A DNA stretch of 64,000 nt from JACRIM01 sp964605185. Its GTDB lineage: Bacteria; Planctomycetota; Phycisphaerae; UBA1845; UTPLA1. Below, one piece after another: positions 54,153 through 63,140 of the stretch. The DNA lies in contig CAZSBF010000001.1 of NCBI GenBank assembly GCA_964605185.1, forward strand, positions 1-64,000, read 5' to 3'. Below the pieces are notes generated by a model. That model searched no databases, was not told where the DNA came from, and saw only the letters and a program-made list of their open reading frames with translations. Every line of letters begins with the position of its first letter. The first letter of the stretch is position 1. The translations under genes and the position numbers were made by a program.

Positions 54153-54536
54153 ATGGCAGAAACCTGGTTGTTGGACGTTGGAAACTGTGACCCGGACCAC
54201 GGGATGATCCGCGGGTTGCTTACGAAGCACTTCGACGTGCAGATCGACCGCGTGATGTTTGTGGACGACGCACTGAAGAAGATGCGCGAACGGACCTACG
54301 CCTTGGTGCTTTTCAATCGCCTCGTATTTGCCGACAGCAGCGAAGGGATTGAACTGCTACGGCAGGCGAAAGCGGACCCAGCGCTGAGTGCTGTCCCCAT
54401 CATGATGATCAGCAACTACGCGGACGCACAGCAAGCGAGCGTCGCAGCCGGGGGGGAACAGGGCTTCGGTAAGGCCGAGGCAGGTTCCCCAAAGGCCGTC
54501 GAATTGCTTCGAAAATACCTTCCTCAGATGAAATGA
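54153..54536 (+). CDS. Receiver-like protein lacking the phospho-acceptor Asp
   Basis: The 127-residue protein has the CheY-like fold: WLLDVGNCDPDHGMIRGLL at the N-terminus, VDDALKKMRERTYALVLFNRLVF, SSEGIELLRQAKADPALSAVPIMMISNY. At the position where receivers have the phosphorylated Asp (hydrophobic stretch then Asp), this protein has Asn (LVLFNRLVF). It may therefore work without phosphorylation, as seen in other planctomycete Asp-less receivers. ATG 54153 is chosen; an upstream GTG at 54132 and GTG/ATG codons from 54138 are in reach but without strong support. Confidence 0.7.
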   Translation: MAETWLLDVGNCDPDHGMIRGLLTKHFDVQIDRVMFVDDALKKMRERTYALVLFNRLVFADSSEGIELLRQAKADPALSAVPIMMISNYADAQQASVAAGGEQGFGKAEAGSPKAVELLRKYLPQMK

Positions 54537-54546
54537 CGCGGCTCCC

Positions 54547-54562
54547 TGTGAGCGTTTGCACA
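54547..54562. promoter_or_regulatory. CRP-like half-matched site
   Basis: TGTGAGCGTTTGCACA fits TGTGA-N6-TCACA with one mismatch (G for T in the right arm). It lies 47 bases, centre to centre, from the perfect site at 54594-54609. Confidence 0.45.
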
Positions 54563-54593
54563 CTACTGGGCATATTCGCCCGAAAACTACCCA

Positions 54594-54609
54594 TGTGAAA
54601 AAGCTCACA
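54594..54609. promoter_or_regulatory. Perfect CRP/FNR-type palindrome
   Basis: TGTGAAAAAGCTCACA is an exact TGTGA-N6-TCACA match to the CRP consensus. A GATATT hexamer at 54635-54640 lies where a class II promoter would need its -10. The regulated gene and the regulator are not known. Confidence 0.55.
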
Positions 54610-54793
54610 ATGTGATCTAGAATCGGCATTGCGCGATATTAAGACTTACAAGTCATGTTACCCAGTATGTCGCGTAAAAAAGTTCCCAAAATGTTTGCGT
54701 AACCGTATTCCATATCAGATTGTCATTACTGGACTTATGACTGACCGAGAACAAGCCCCTTATTTGCTGGAACATTTTATCGTTAGCCATAAT

Positions 54794-54821
54794 TTGCCTA
54801 CTTGCGATCCTGTGCTATATT
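54794..54821 (+). promoter_or_regulatory. Sigma-70-type promoter upstream of the sigma factor gene
   Basis: TTGCCT (54794-54799) and TATATT (54816-54821) are separated by 16 bases. It would start transcription about 54828, leaving a leader of about 235 bases before the ATG at 55064. Confidence 0.5.
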
Positions 54822-55063
54822 CGACTTGTAAGTTTTAGTTAAAGCCCCCCTAGGAGTCGTGTAGCAGACAGACCCCGAATCCGGTGTGGAAGAAGTTAGA
54901 GCGACTTCCAACTGCCCCGGATGATACGAAGCTCGCAAAGGAATCAGGCCCGACGGTCGGCCACTCATTGATCCGTTGGATCATGTGGCCCGTTCCCCAC
55001 CGCGCACTTTCGGACCTGAGCCATCTGAATTGCGACCCTTGGAGGTCGCGGGAGTCAGATGTT

Positions 55064-56056
55064 ATGGCACCGGACAGCCGAACGAATGATGTCAACCCCA
55101 GCGTTGCACCACGACCGACGGCCCACTTGCCGACCCCGTCCGTGCTGGCGAAATTCCAGGCCGAAGATCGTGAACGCCTGAATCGAATCCTCTCTGAGCC
55201 GTACGACTACCAGAAGCACCCGGCCTTCGCCAAGGCGAAGACCGCGAAGGAGCTTTTTGGCAAGGCCGTTGGCGGCGAACAGTCAATTCGCCCGTGGTGC
55301 AACAGCTCCGAGATTCGCGAACAGACGATCGATGCTGAGATTCACAAATCCACCCTCACCGGTTCGCAGGAGCTTCGGCTCTTCCTCCGGTTGAACTATG
55401 CCCGGTATCGAATGGCCCGTCTCTTGGACGCCTTCATTGGAAAGCGGCTGACCGCGCGGGCCTCTCAGGAATTGCTGTGGTGGCACGAGCAGGCCGTCGC
55501 CGCGCGATGCGAAATCGTGCAGGCGAACCTCCCGCTCGTGCTCGCCATGGCCAAGCGAACGCGCCTTGGCAACGTTGATTACGCTGAGTTGATCAGCGAG
55601 GGCAACATGGCGTTGCTCCGCAGTGTCGACAAGTTCGACTGCGGCCGCGGCTTCAAGTTCAGCACCTATGCCTGCCGCGCGATCCTCAAGAGCTTCAGCC
55701 GCGTGGCCATGCGATCGAGCCGCTATCGCAACCGCTTCCCGACGGACTTTGATCCGGCGTTGGAGAAGAGCGACTACCTCGAATTGCAGCGGGAAGACAT
55801 CGAAGTCTCCTGCGTCGAGGAGCTTCGCGGCATCCTCCAGACCAATACGGCCGATCTGAACGAGGTGGAATACAAGGTTCTCCAGGCGCGGTTCGCCCTC
55901 GGCCAGATCGCGTCGATCGAGCAGCCCGTCGAGCCGAAGACGCTCGAACAGGTCGGCATGATGATCGGCGTGACCAAAGAACGCGTGCGACAGATCCAGA
56001 ACCGCGCCCTGGCGAAGCTTCGGGAGAAGCTGCAAGACGACTTCCTCGCGGCCTAA
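55064..56056 (+). CDS. RNA polymerase sigma-70 family factor
   Basis: It directs RNA polymerase to promoters. The 330-residue protein has region 2 (LPLVLAMAKRTRLGNVDYAELISEGNMALLRSVDKFD in parts, then RGFKFSTYACRAILKSFSR), a region 3/linker and region 4 (TLEQVGMMIGVTKERVRQIQNRALAKLR in parts). The STYACRAI wording of region 2.4 differs from housekeeping RpoD (STYATWWIRQ), so it is likely an alternative or group 3-like sigma. ATG 55064 has GGAG upstream; an earlier start at 54884 is possible. Confidence 0.85.
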   Translation: MAPDSRTNDVNPSVAPRPTAHLPTPSVLAKFQAEDRERLNRILSEPYDYQKHPAFAKAKTAKELFGKAVGGEQSIRPWCNSSEIREQTIDAEIHKSTLTGSQELRLFLRLNYARYRMARLLDAFIGKRLTARASQELLWWHEQAVAARCEIVQANLPLVLAMAKRTRLGNVDYAELISEGNMALLRSVDKFDCGRGFKFSTYACRAILKSFSRVAMRSSRYRNRFPTDFDPALEKSDYLELQREDIEVSCVEELRGILQTNTADLNEVEYKVLQARFALGQIASIEQPVEPKTLEQVGMMIGVTKERVRQIQNRALAKLREKLQDDFLAA

Positions 56057-56091
56057 GACGCCGCTGTTTCGAGAAAGCGCCAAAATGAGAC

Positions 56092-56120
56092 GGCCCGTCG
56101 AGTCACTCGACGGGCCTTTT
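56092..56120 (+). terminator. Terminator after the sigma factor gene
   Basis: GGCCCGTCGAG (56092-56102) and CTCGACGGGCC (56106-56116) form an 11-base-pair stem with loop TCA, followed by TTTT to 56120. It stops the sigma gene; the minus-strand ferredoxin gene could also use it, but there the T tract is weaker. Confidence 0.9.
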
Positions 56121-56144
56121 CATTGCGCGATGGATGAACGAGCT

Positions 56145-56405
56145 CTATCGCCCGTAGTAATCCGCATTGATCTTCGTGAAGTGCTTCCATTCCGCCGGTA
56201 GTTCATGTTCGGGAAAGATCGCCTTCACAGGACATTCGTCCACGCACAGGCCGCAGTCGATGCAGACGGCCGGGTCGATGTAGAGCATTTCCTCATCGCC
56301 GTGGTCGCGCTCGTCCTTGGTCGGGTGGATGCAATCCACCGGGCAGACCACGACACAGGCGGTGTCTTTGACGCCGATGCAGGGTTGAGCGATGACGTAG
56401 GCCAT
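56145..56405 (-). CDS. Ferredoxin with 3Fe-4S/4Fe-4S clusters
   Basis: A small electron carrier. The 86-residue protein has PCIGVKDTACVVVCPVDCIH (C-x7-C-x3-C-P form) and CIDCGLCVDECPV (CxxCxxCxxxCP), matching a seven-iron ferredoxin of the FdxA type. The spacing is that of short bacterial ferredoxins. It is divergent from mfd, with 66 bases between the starts. Confidence 0.93.
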   Translation of the reverse strand: MAYVIAQPCIGVKDTACVVVCPVDCIHPTKDERDHGDEEMLYIDPAVCIDCGLCVDECPVKAIFPEHELPAEWKHFTKINADYYGR

Positions 56406-56471
56406 AAAAACTCCGCAGCATCATAGTCGCAACGGCATCCCACAACCCTGCGAGGCGGATATAATCGCGCC

Positions 56472-59400
56472 GTGCAGGTGTCGGATGCGATCGTGACGGA
56501 TCCGACCGTCAGGGATCTGGCGAAAAGACTCGGCGCGGCCGCAACCCCCCTTGCGGCGACCGGGCTGTGGGGATCGTCTGCGCCGATTTTGGCGGGACTG
56601 CTTGCCGAAACACTTCAACGCCCGCTGCTGGTCCTGACTGCACATTCCGACCAAGCCGACGAAGCCATTGACGACATCGAGACGTTGACCGCCCGCGCCC
56701 CCGATCTTCTCCCTGCATTTGAAACGCTGCCCGGGGAAGGCGTCGGAGCGGCGGAGGTCGGCGCGGAGCGGGCACGGTTATGTCTGCGGTTGTTGCAATG
56801 GCGCGATCAGCCACCGAATGGCGAACCGCCGCCGATGGTGACGACGGGGATTCAGGCGCTGATCCAGCCGGTGCCGACGGTGGAGAGCCTGAACGCGCAC
56901 AGTCGGTCGCTCGCGGTGGGGCAGACGATCGATCCCGAGCGCATTGCGGAGTATTTGCTGGAGCGCGGATTTGAGCGGCTTGATCAGGTGGAGGAGCCGG
57001 GGGATTTCGCATTGCGCGGAGGCATCCTCGATGTGTTCTGGTCGCCGGACACCGATCCTGTGCGCATTGAGTTTTTCGGCGATCAGATCGAGTCCATTCG
57101 CCAATTCGAGGTGGGCACGCAGCGGTCGGCGCGAACGATGGATTCAGTGCGGATCACGCTTCCCCCGGACGCGGGGCGACTCAAGCCCAGCGAGACGACG
57201 CATTTCTCGTCGTTCCTGCCAGCGGACACGATTGTGGTGCTCCTCGAACCGGTTGAGATTCAGGAGATCGGCCGCGCGGTGCTGAATCGGATCGGAAATC
57301 CGGTCGGGCACTATCCGGTTGAGGCCGTGTTCCAACACTTTGAGGCGTTTTCGCAGTTGCATGTCAGCCGGTTCCCGAGCGCATCGGTGCCGGATTCGCA
57401 GACCGTCAAACTACAATGCGCGTCGCTGCCTCCATTCGAGGCAAAGGCGACGGACGCAGTGCGGCAACTGCTCACGATGGCGAGCGAGCGAGCAACGGTC
57501 GTCTTTTGCGACAATCAAGGCGAGGAGGACCGGCTTCGCGAACTGATCGGTCAGATCGTAACGCAGGATGGCCGACCCGCAGATGAAGGCCGGCGCGTCA
57601 AGACTCGCGTCGGGCTGATTCACAGCGGATTCATCTGGACGCCGACGGACAACGCCGCCGAGCGAGCGATCACCGTTGTCGCGCACCACGAAGTCTTCCG
57701 CCGTTACAGCCAGAAACGCCGAATGCGGAAGGTCGCCGCGGGCCGGCCGATCGAGTCGTTTCTCGATTTGCAGGAGGGCGATTATGTCGTGCATGTGCTG
57801 CACGGCATTGCCCGCTACATGGGCATGCGCACGATGGCCAAGGGGGGCGATGCCCGAAAGAGCGAAGAGTATCTCACGCTCAAGTTCGCCGACGACGCGA
57901 CGATGCACGTTCCGGTGACGCAGATTGACCTCGTCCAGAAATACATTGGTGCGCGCGGTACACGCCCCACGCTGTCCAAGCTCGGCGGCACGCGATGGCA
58001 GACCACGAAGCAGAAGGTTGAAGAAGCGATCACCGATCTGGCGGACGATTTGCTTCGAATTCAAGCATCGCGAGAGTCCCAACCCGGCATCGCGTATCCA
58101 CAGGACACAACCTGGCAAATGGAATTCGACAACGCATTTCTCTATACCCCGACGCCCGATCAGGTGACGGCCGTACGCGAGATCAAGAATGACATGGCCC
58201 GCCCACGACCGATGGATCGGTTGCTCTGCGGGGACGTGGGATATGGCAAGACGGAACTGGCGATGCGGGCGGCGTTCAAGGCCATTGAATATGGCAAGCA
58301 GGTGGCGGTGCTGGTGCCGACGACGGTGCTCGCGGATCAACACCATCGCACATTCAAGGAGCGTCTGTCGGAATACCCATTCAAGGTCGAGAGCATCAAT
58401 CGATATCGCTCGACGAAGGAACAAAAGACGATTCTGGCGGCGGCGAAGAAGGGGCACGTCGATATCCTGATCGGCACGCACCGGCTGCTATCCAAGGATG
58501 TCGGGTTCGCCGATCTGGGGTTGGTGATTGTCGACGAAGAGCAACGATTCGGCGTTGAGCACAAGGAGCGGCTCAAGCACCTGCGCTCAACCATCGATGT
58601 GCTCACGCTCTCGGCGACGCCGATCCCCCGCACGCTGCACATGGCGATGATCGGCCTTCGCGATATCTCCAGCCTTGCGACACCGCCGATGGACCGCCGG
58701 GCGATTTCGACGCAGGTTTGCGCGTGGAATGATGAGTTGATCCGCGATGCGATCAACCGCGAACTGAACCGCGACGGGCAGGTCTTTTTCGTACACAACC
58801 GGGTGCATTCAATACAGGGTGTCGCGGATCGCCTGGCACGCCTGGTGCCCGGGGCGCGTTATCTGATCGGCCACGGACAGATGCATGGCGACGAACTTGA
58901 AGACGTCATGCTCAAATTCACGCACCTTGAGGCCGACGTGCTGGTGTGCACCTCGATCATTGAATCGGGCCTCGACATTCCCAGCGCCAACACCATCTTC
59001 ATCGATCGCGCGGACATGTTCGGCCTGGCCGACCTCCATCAATTGCGCGGGCGCGTCGGACGATACAAGCATCACGCGTATTGCTACTTGCTACTCAGCC
59101 CCGATCGGCCGCTCACGAGCACGGCGGCGCGGCGGATGAAGGCCATCGAACAGTTCAGCGAACTTGGCGCGGGCTTTCGCATCGCCATGCGTGATCTGGA
59201 GATTCGCGGCGCGGGAAACATCCTCGGCCCGGAGCAGTCGGGCAACATCGCGGCGATCGGCTATGAGCTGTATTGCCAGTTACTTGAACAAAGCGTCAAA
59301 CGAATGCGCGGTGACGCCAAGAGCGAGCGAGTGGCCGTGCATCTCGACCTCAATGTTGAGGCGTACATTCCGCGAAGTTTCATCGCATCGGACCGACAAC

Positions 59401-59816
59401 GGATGGAATGCTATCGGCGCGTTGCGGCATGCAGAACGCCGCAGGATGTGGAGCAGCTCACGGCGGATTTGGTGGACGCCTATGGGCGATACCCCGAGAT
59501 CGTGGACACGCTGCTGACGCTCACGGACATCCGCGTGCGGTCCGCCGCGTGGAACATTCGCAACATCATCCGCAAGGAGCCCGACCTCATCTTTCACATC
59601 GATGGGGAGATCAAGAAAATCGAGCCGCTCTTCGCGGGGAGCAAGGGGTCAATCCGGGTGCCGGATGGACGGACGCTGCATTGGCGGCTGCCGGAAAACT
59701 ACTGGCACGGGGATACACTGATCCGGATTCTGCATAACTTGTTTCGCAGGCAGGAGATGGGATCGGCCAAGAAATCCCCGGCAGTCGCACAGGGTGGCAG
59801 CAAGCACAGGCGCTGA
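56472..59816 (+). CDS. mfd: Transcription-repair coupling factor Mfd
   Basis: It removes stalled RNA polymerase at DNA damage and recruits UvrA. The 1114-residue protein has a UvrB-like N-terminal part, an RNA-polymerase interaction domain (about residues 430-500, GDYVVHVLHGIARYMGM), and the helicase core: GDVGYGKTELAMRAAFK (Walker A), DEEQRFGVEHKE (DEEQ), SATPIPRTLHMAMIG, and RGRVGRYKHHAYCYLL (motif VI), then the TRCF C-terminal domain. Length is close to the usual 1150. The GTG start at 56472 is used. Confidence 0.96.
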   Translation: MQVSDAIVTDPTVRDLAKRLGAAATPLAATGLWGSSAPILAGLLAETLQRPLLVLTAHSDQADEAIDDIETLTARAPDLLPAFETLPGEGVGAAEVGAERARLCLRLLQWRDQPPNGEPPPMVTTGIQALIQPVPTVESLNAHSRSLAVGQTIDPERIAEYLLERGFERLDQVEEPGDFALRGGILDVFWSPDTDPVRIEFFGDQIESIRQFEVGTQRSARTMDSVRITLPPDAGRLKPSETTHFSSFLPADTIVVLLEPVEIQEIGRAVLNRIGNPVGHYPVEAVFQHFEAFSQLHVSRFPSASVPDSQTVKLQCASLPPFEAKATDAVRQLLTMASERATVVFCDNQGEEDRLRELIGQIVTQDGRPADEGRRVKTRVGLIHSGFIWTPTDNAAERAITVVAHHEVFRRYSQKRRMRKVAAGRPIESFLDLQEGDYVVHVLHGIARYMGMRTMAKGGDARKSEEYLTLKFADDATMHVPVTQIDLVQKYIGARGTRPTLSKLGGTRWQTTKQKVEEAITDLADDLLRIQASRESQPGIAYPQDTTWQMEFDNAFLYTPTPDQVTAVREIKNDMARPRPMDRLLCGDVGYGKTELAMRAAFKAIEYGKQVAVLVPTTVLADQHHRTFKERLSEYPFKVESINRYRSTKEQKTILAAAKKGHVDILIGTHRLLSKDVGFADLGLVIVDEEQRFGVEHKERLKHLRSTIDVLTLSATPIPRTLHMAMIGLRDISSLATPPMDRRAISTQVCAWNDELIRDAINRELNRDGQVFFVHNRVHSIQGVADRLARLVPGARYLIGHGQMHGDELEDVMLKFTHLEADVLVCTSIIESGLDIPSANTIFIDRADMFGLADLHQLRGRVGRYKHHAYCYLLLSPDRPLTSTAARRMKAIEQFSELGAGFRIAMRDLEIRGAGNILGPEQSGNIAAIGYELYCQLLEQSVKRMRGDAKSERVAVHLDLNVEAYIPRSFIASDRQRMECYRRVAACRTPQDVEQLTADLVDAYGRYPEIVDTLLTLTDIRVRSAAWNIRNIIRKEPDLIFHIDGEIKKIEPLFAGSKGSIRVPDGRTLHWRLPENYWHGDTLIRILHNLFRRQEMGSAKKSPAVAQGGSKHRR

Positions 59817-59880
59817 TAATCAGGTCGAACACCGGCCCCTTGGATTTGGCGGTCCCGTGGTTATCGGCACCGTACCCCCC

Positions 59881-59909
59881 TTGGACAGTTAGCGGATCGT
59901 TATCATATA
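59881..59909 (+). promoter_or_regulatory. Weak candidate promoter for the Cys-rich/dockerin gene
   Basis: TTGGAC (59881-59886) is followed after 17 bases by CATATA (59904-59909); TATCAT at 59901 is a closer -10 match but only 14 bases away. Either would place a start near 59915, just before the hairpins. Confidence 0.3.
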
Positions 59910-59926
59910 GGTACTTCAAGGGGAAC

Positions 59927-60040
59927 CCCGGCGCACCGGGACGAACTTTTGGACCCTCCTGCCGCGTGAACCGACCTTAGGTACGAAGGTCGATTCGCGA
60001 TGAACCTCGCGCCCTCGCCCGGACCGGTCAATCCGGGTCC
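59927..60040 (+). promoter_or_regulatory. Structured 5' leader with four hairpins
   Basis: In order: CCCGG/CCGGG (59927-59940, loop CGCA), CGACCTT/AAGGTCG (59972-59992, seven-base loop), CGCGA/TCGCG (59996-60011) and GGACCGG/CCGGGTCC (60021-60040, one bulge). They lie just before the AAGGAG at 60052-60057. I could not match this to a known riboswitch class. Confidence 0.5.
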
Positions 60041-60065
60041 GCGCGCTGGGAAAGGAGCACGCCCC

Positions 60066-63062
60066 ATGCCCGCTCGGACGGGTGGACATACGCTTTGTCG
60101 CAACGAGATGACTCGAATCGTGCTTGGAATCTGCGCGCTCGTCGGGTTTCTTCATTCTCCCATTGACCTCACCGCTGACGATGATGTCGGGCCGACGCAC
60201 CGGGCTAAAACGGCGTCCCTCCACCCTCGCGCGCGCGGCGCAAACATCCAACAGACGTGGTACCGGTTGCCGCAATCCTGGAACGCCCGCGGCACGGCGT
60301 GCATGTACGACAACGGACCGGCGCTGGATGATGACGGTCCGCCGGCGTCGCAAATCAGCAGTCCGGCCGGGATATGGCCCGAGTTTTATGGTGCGGCAAC
60401 CGACGATTTCATGATGACCGGTGGAAGCCCGGGGAGCGATTGTCACATCACCACTGTACGCACTTTGTTCTATTTCTTCGGACCGGACGCGGAATCCGCG
60501 ACGCCCATGACGACATTTCAAGGTGTCCATGTGACGGTGTATTTCAATGTAACGCCGGCAAATACACCGTCGGGCGTGCCAACAATTTCGGGCGGGCAGA
60601 GTGGTCCATATCTTGTATCCCGTTTTGTGCCCGCTACATCACTGCTAAACCAGACACTGGTCGGTTCTTGTATTCCGTCATATCAGGTGGACATTCCAGT
60701 CGATATCACCGTCGCCTATGACGTCACCTATTGGCTGTCTATTGTGCCGGTCTTTCAGGGGCCGCCACAATCGTTCTGGCCATTCTCCGAGCAAAACCAC
60801 GGATCGGCGGCCAAACAGGGTTTCGAAATCACGGGTTCGGGCCAGACGCCGCCATTCTGGACAACCATTGGAGGAAATTTAGGGAGCTGCCCGGCCGCGC
60901 CGGCTCCGGCCTCGATCACCGATCTTGCCTTCATGTTGTTGGGTGAAGAGACGCCGACAGTCACCGGTGCCTGTTGCAACGATACATCGGCGAATTGTGT
61001 CGATGGTATCAACACCATCAACTGCCAACTGTCCGACCTTCGCTTTTCAGAAGGGATCTCATGCGCCGGCGTCAGCCCGACGTGCGGTACGAACACACCC
61101 GGCGCCTGTTGCCTCGGCGACGGCGTGTGCCAGGAACTCAATCCGACAAATTGCCAGAACAGCGGCGGCACCTGGCAGGCGGGCAATTGCAGCAATTCGC
61201 CATGCACGCCGATCAACGGAATCTGCGCCAACGCGATCAGCATCTCCAGCGGCGTCTTCGTCTTCAGCACCCTCGGTGCCCTGACCGACGGACCGCCCGA
61301 TTCACCGACGGCGCCATGCACCAACATCGGGCAGGACATCTGGTTCAAATACACGTCGGGCTGCACGGGAACCGTGACCGTAAGTCTGTGCGGTGCAAAC
61401 AACTTTGATTCGGCGCTGGCGGCCTATCAAACATGGAATTGCTTCCCCAACCTTGGCCTTCGCGTCGCGTGTCACAATGATTTCTGTGGCGATGATGCCC
61501 AAATCTCCTTTCCTGCGACGGCGAATCAGCAATTCCTGATCCGTGTCGGTGGCGCGGGTGCGGCGTCGGGATCGGGGACGATGACGGTCTCATGCCTGGC
61601 AGCGGGGTCTGGCGCATGCTGCCTGCCTGATCACACATGCCAGATCATGACTCAAGCTCAATGCCAGAATGCCGCTGGTACATACTCCGGCGGTCAGCCC
61701 TGTTCACTCCTCACTTGTCCGCCGCCGCAAAACGATTTGTGCGCCAATGCCATCGCTATGTCCAGCAACTCCGTATTTGTGGATACGCGCGGGGCCATGA
61801 CGGACGGCCCCACTGAATCGCCTCCTTGCTCATCACTCAATCAGGATATCTGGTACACCTACACAGCGAATTGTGATGGGACGCTCAGTCTCAGCCTATG
61901 TGGCGGCATGACCTTTGATGCGACCATGGCGGTTTACGACGGCTGTACATGCTCGCCCAGCCTCGGAACGCGGCTTGGCTGCGATGATGACGGCTGTGGA
62001 ACTCCCGGCGGACCGCCAAGCCTGACGATCCCCGTGACAAATGGGCAATGTCTGCTTATTCGAATCGGCGGCAATGGCAGCGCAACTGGAACGGGCACGC
62101 TTGACGTAACTTGCATCCCAACCGGGCAAGGCGCTTGCTGCCACGTGGACCTTTCTTGCGAGTTGGCATTGGCCTCCGCATGCCTGGCACCGGGGGATCA
62201 ATTCACGCCCGGCGTCTCCTGTGCAATCGCTTCCTGCTCCGTGCCCCCGCACGACAACTGTGCGAACGCCATCTTGCTTTCATCCGCCGGTCCCCACGTC
62301 TTCAACACGAGCGGCGCAACGACCGACGGGCCGGCCGATACGCCAAGTCCGCCGTGCACCGTGGTCAATCAGGATGTGTGGTACCAATACACGGCAGCTT
62401 GCACGGGTCAGCTTTCGGCTAGCCTCTGCAACGTGACGAATTACAACGCGGCGATTGTTATTTACGACGGCTGCAGTTGCTCGCCAACGCTGGGCGCGGT
62501 GCTTGGCTGTGATAATGATTCCTGTGCCGTTGGCGGCGCAGCGCAGGTCACGGTCCCAGTGGTGATGGGGCAGTGCTATTTGATTCGCGTGGGCGGCGAA
62601 GGTGCGACGTTTGGCTTGGGTGAGTTGTCGCTGAATTGCGTTCCGGATTCGGGAAACGTCAACGAGTGTGCGGGCGACGCAAATAACGATTGCGCGGTTG
62701 ACCTGAACGACATCAGCGGATTTGTCGACGAATTGCTTGGGACTGTTGTTTCGCCTCCTTCTGGAGTATGTCGAGTTGATTTGTCGAATGACGGCGAACT
62801 GGACGGTCGCGACATACAACCATTCGTGGAAAAGATGATCGGCACGAATACCTGCGCTTGCTGTCGCGGCGATATGAACAATGACGGGGTGCTGGATGGC
62901 CGGGATTTGCAGGGCATGGTTGACGCCGTTCTTACTCCGCCACAACCATGCACAGCGAGCTATCGCGCTGCAGATGTGAACTTTGATGACATCGTGGATG
63001 TGCTCGATGCCGATGCGCTGGTGACCAGGCTCTTGAATGATCAAACCTGCGTAAACCCATAG
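60066..63062 (+). CDS. Exported Cys-rich protein with dockerin-like C-terminus
   Basis: The 998-residue product has a signal-like stretch (MTRIVLGICALVGFLHS begins at residue 15). A large N-terminal domain is followed by four Cys-rich modules (GACC...C...C pattern, about 40 residues each, e.g. GACCLGDGVCQELNPTNCQ in part) and three longer repeats of about 110 residues (DIWFKYTSGCTGTVTVSLCG, then AYQTWNC, then LIRVGGAG, in parts). The C-terminus has several dockerin-like EF-hand loops: GDANNDCAVDLNDI, GDMNNDGVLDGRDLQG and ADVNFDDIVDVLDADAL. It likely sits at the cell surface. ATG 60066 is preferred because AAGGAG is 9 bases upstream; the frame opens at 60000. Confidence 0.78.
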   Translation: MPARTGGHTLCRNEMTRIVLGICALVGFLHSPIDLTADDDVGPTHRAKTASLHPRARGANIQQTWYRLPQSWNARGTACMYDNGPALDDDGPPASQISSPAGIWPEFYGAATDDFMMTGGSPGSDCHITTVRTLFYFFGPDAESATPMTTFQGVHVTVYFNVTPANTPSGVPTISGGQSGPYLVSRFVPATSLLNQTLVGSCIPSYQVDIPVDITVAYDVTYWLSIVPVFQGPPQSFWPFSEQNHGSAAKQGFEITGSGQTPPFWTTIGGNLGSCPAAPAPASITDLAFMLLGEETPTVTGACCNDTSANCVDGINTINCQLSDLRFSEGISCAGVSPTCGTNTPGACCLGDGVCQELNPTNCQNSGGTWQAGNCSNSPCTPINGICANAISISSGVFVFSTLGALTDGPPDSPTAPCTNIGQDIWFKYTSGCTGTVTVSLCGANNFDSALAAYQTWNCFPNLGLRVACHNDFCGDDAQISFPATANQQFLIRVGGAGAASGSGTMTVSCLAAGSGACCLPDHTCQIMTQAQCQNAAGTYSGGQPCSLLTCPPPQNDLCANAIAMSSNSVFVDTRGAMTDGPTESPPCSSLNQDIWYTYTANCDGTLSLSLCGGMTFDATMAVYDGCTCSPSLGTRLGCDDDGCGTPGGPPSLTIPVTNGQCLLIRIGGNGSATGTGTLDVTCIPTGQGACCHVDLSCELALASACLAPGDQFTPGVSCAIASCSVPPHDNCANAILLSSAGPHVFNTSGATTDGPADTPSPPCTVVNQDVWYQYTAACTGQLSASLCNVTNYNAAIVIYDGCSCSPTLGAVLGCDNDSCAVGGAAQVTVPVVMGQCYLIRVGGEGATFGLGELSLNCVPDSGNVNECAGDANNDCAVDLNDISGFVDELLGTVVSPPSGVCRVDLSNDGELDGRDIQPFVEKMIGTNTCACCRGDMNNDGVLDGRDLQGMVDAVLTPPQPCTASYRAADVNFDDIVDVLDADALVTRLLNDQTCVNP

Positions 63063-63098
63063 CATCGCGTGTTTTTGATCGTTCCTGCGCCACCCTCC

Positions 63099-63128
63099 TT
63101 GACGCGCCGCCCTCCATCGAAAATGATA
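63099..63128 (+). promoter_or_regulatory. Putative tRNA promoter
   Basis: TTGACG (63099-63104) and AATGAT (63123-63128) are 18 bases apart and the mature tRNA starts 13 bases further on. The -10 is weak. Confidence 0.4.
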
Positions 63129-63140
63129 CCCCTTCAGCCG

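Larger units (their letters stand above)
54537..55063. other. A+T-richer regulatory region upstream of the sigma factor gene
   Basis: This stretch is clearly richer in A and T than its surroundings. It holds two CRP-like palindromes (54547-54562 and 54594-54609), the inverted pair ACTTACAAGTC (54645-54655) and GACTTGTAAGT (54823-54833), and a sigma-70-type promoter at 54794-54821. Small open frames (for example 54629-54838) have no recognisable protein features. Confidence 0.55.

Noticed and set aside
54629..54838. 69-codon open frame in the region before the sigma factor
   Set aside because: No ribosome-binding site, no known motif, and it overlaps regulatory-looking DNA.
57411..58481. 356-codon open frame antisense to mfd
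   Set aside because: It lies wholly inside the helicase region of mfd, and has no motif of its own.
59927..60040. Cyclic-di-GMP (GEMM) riboswitch
   Set aside because: GGGACGAAC recalls part of the motif, but the rest of the conserved core and the tetraloop receptor are not present.
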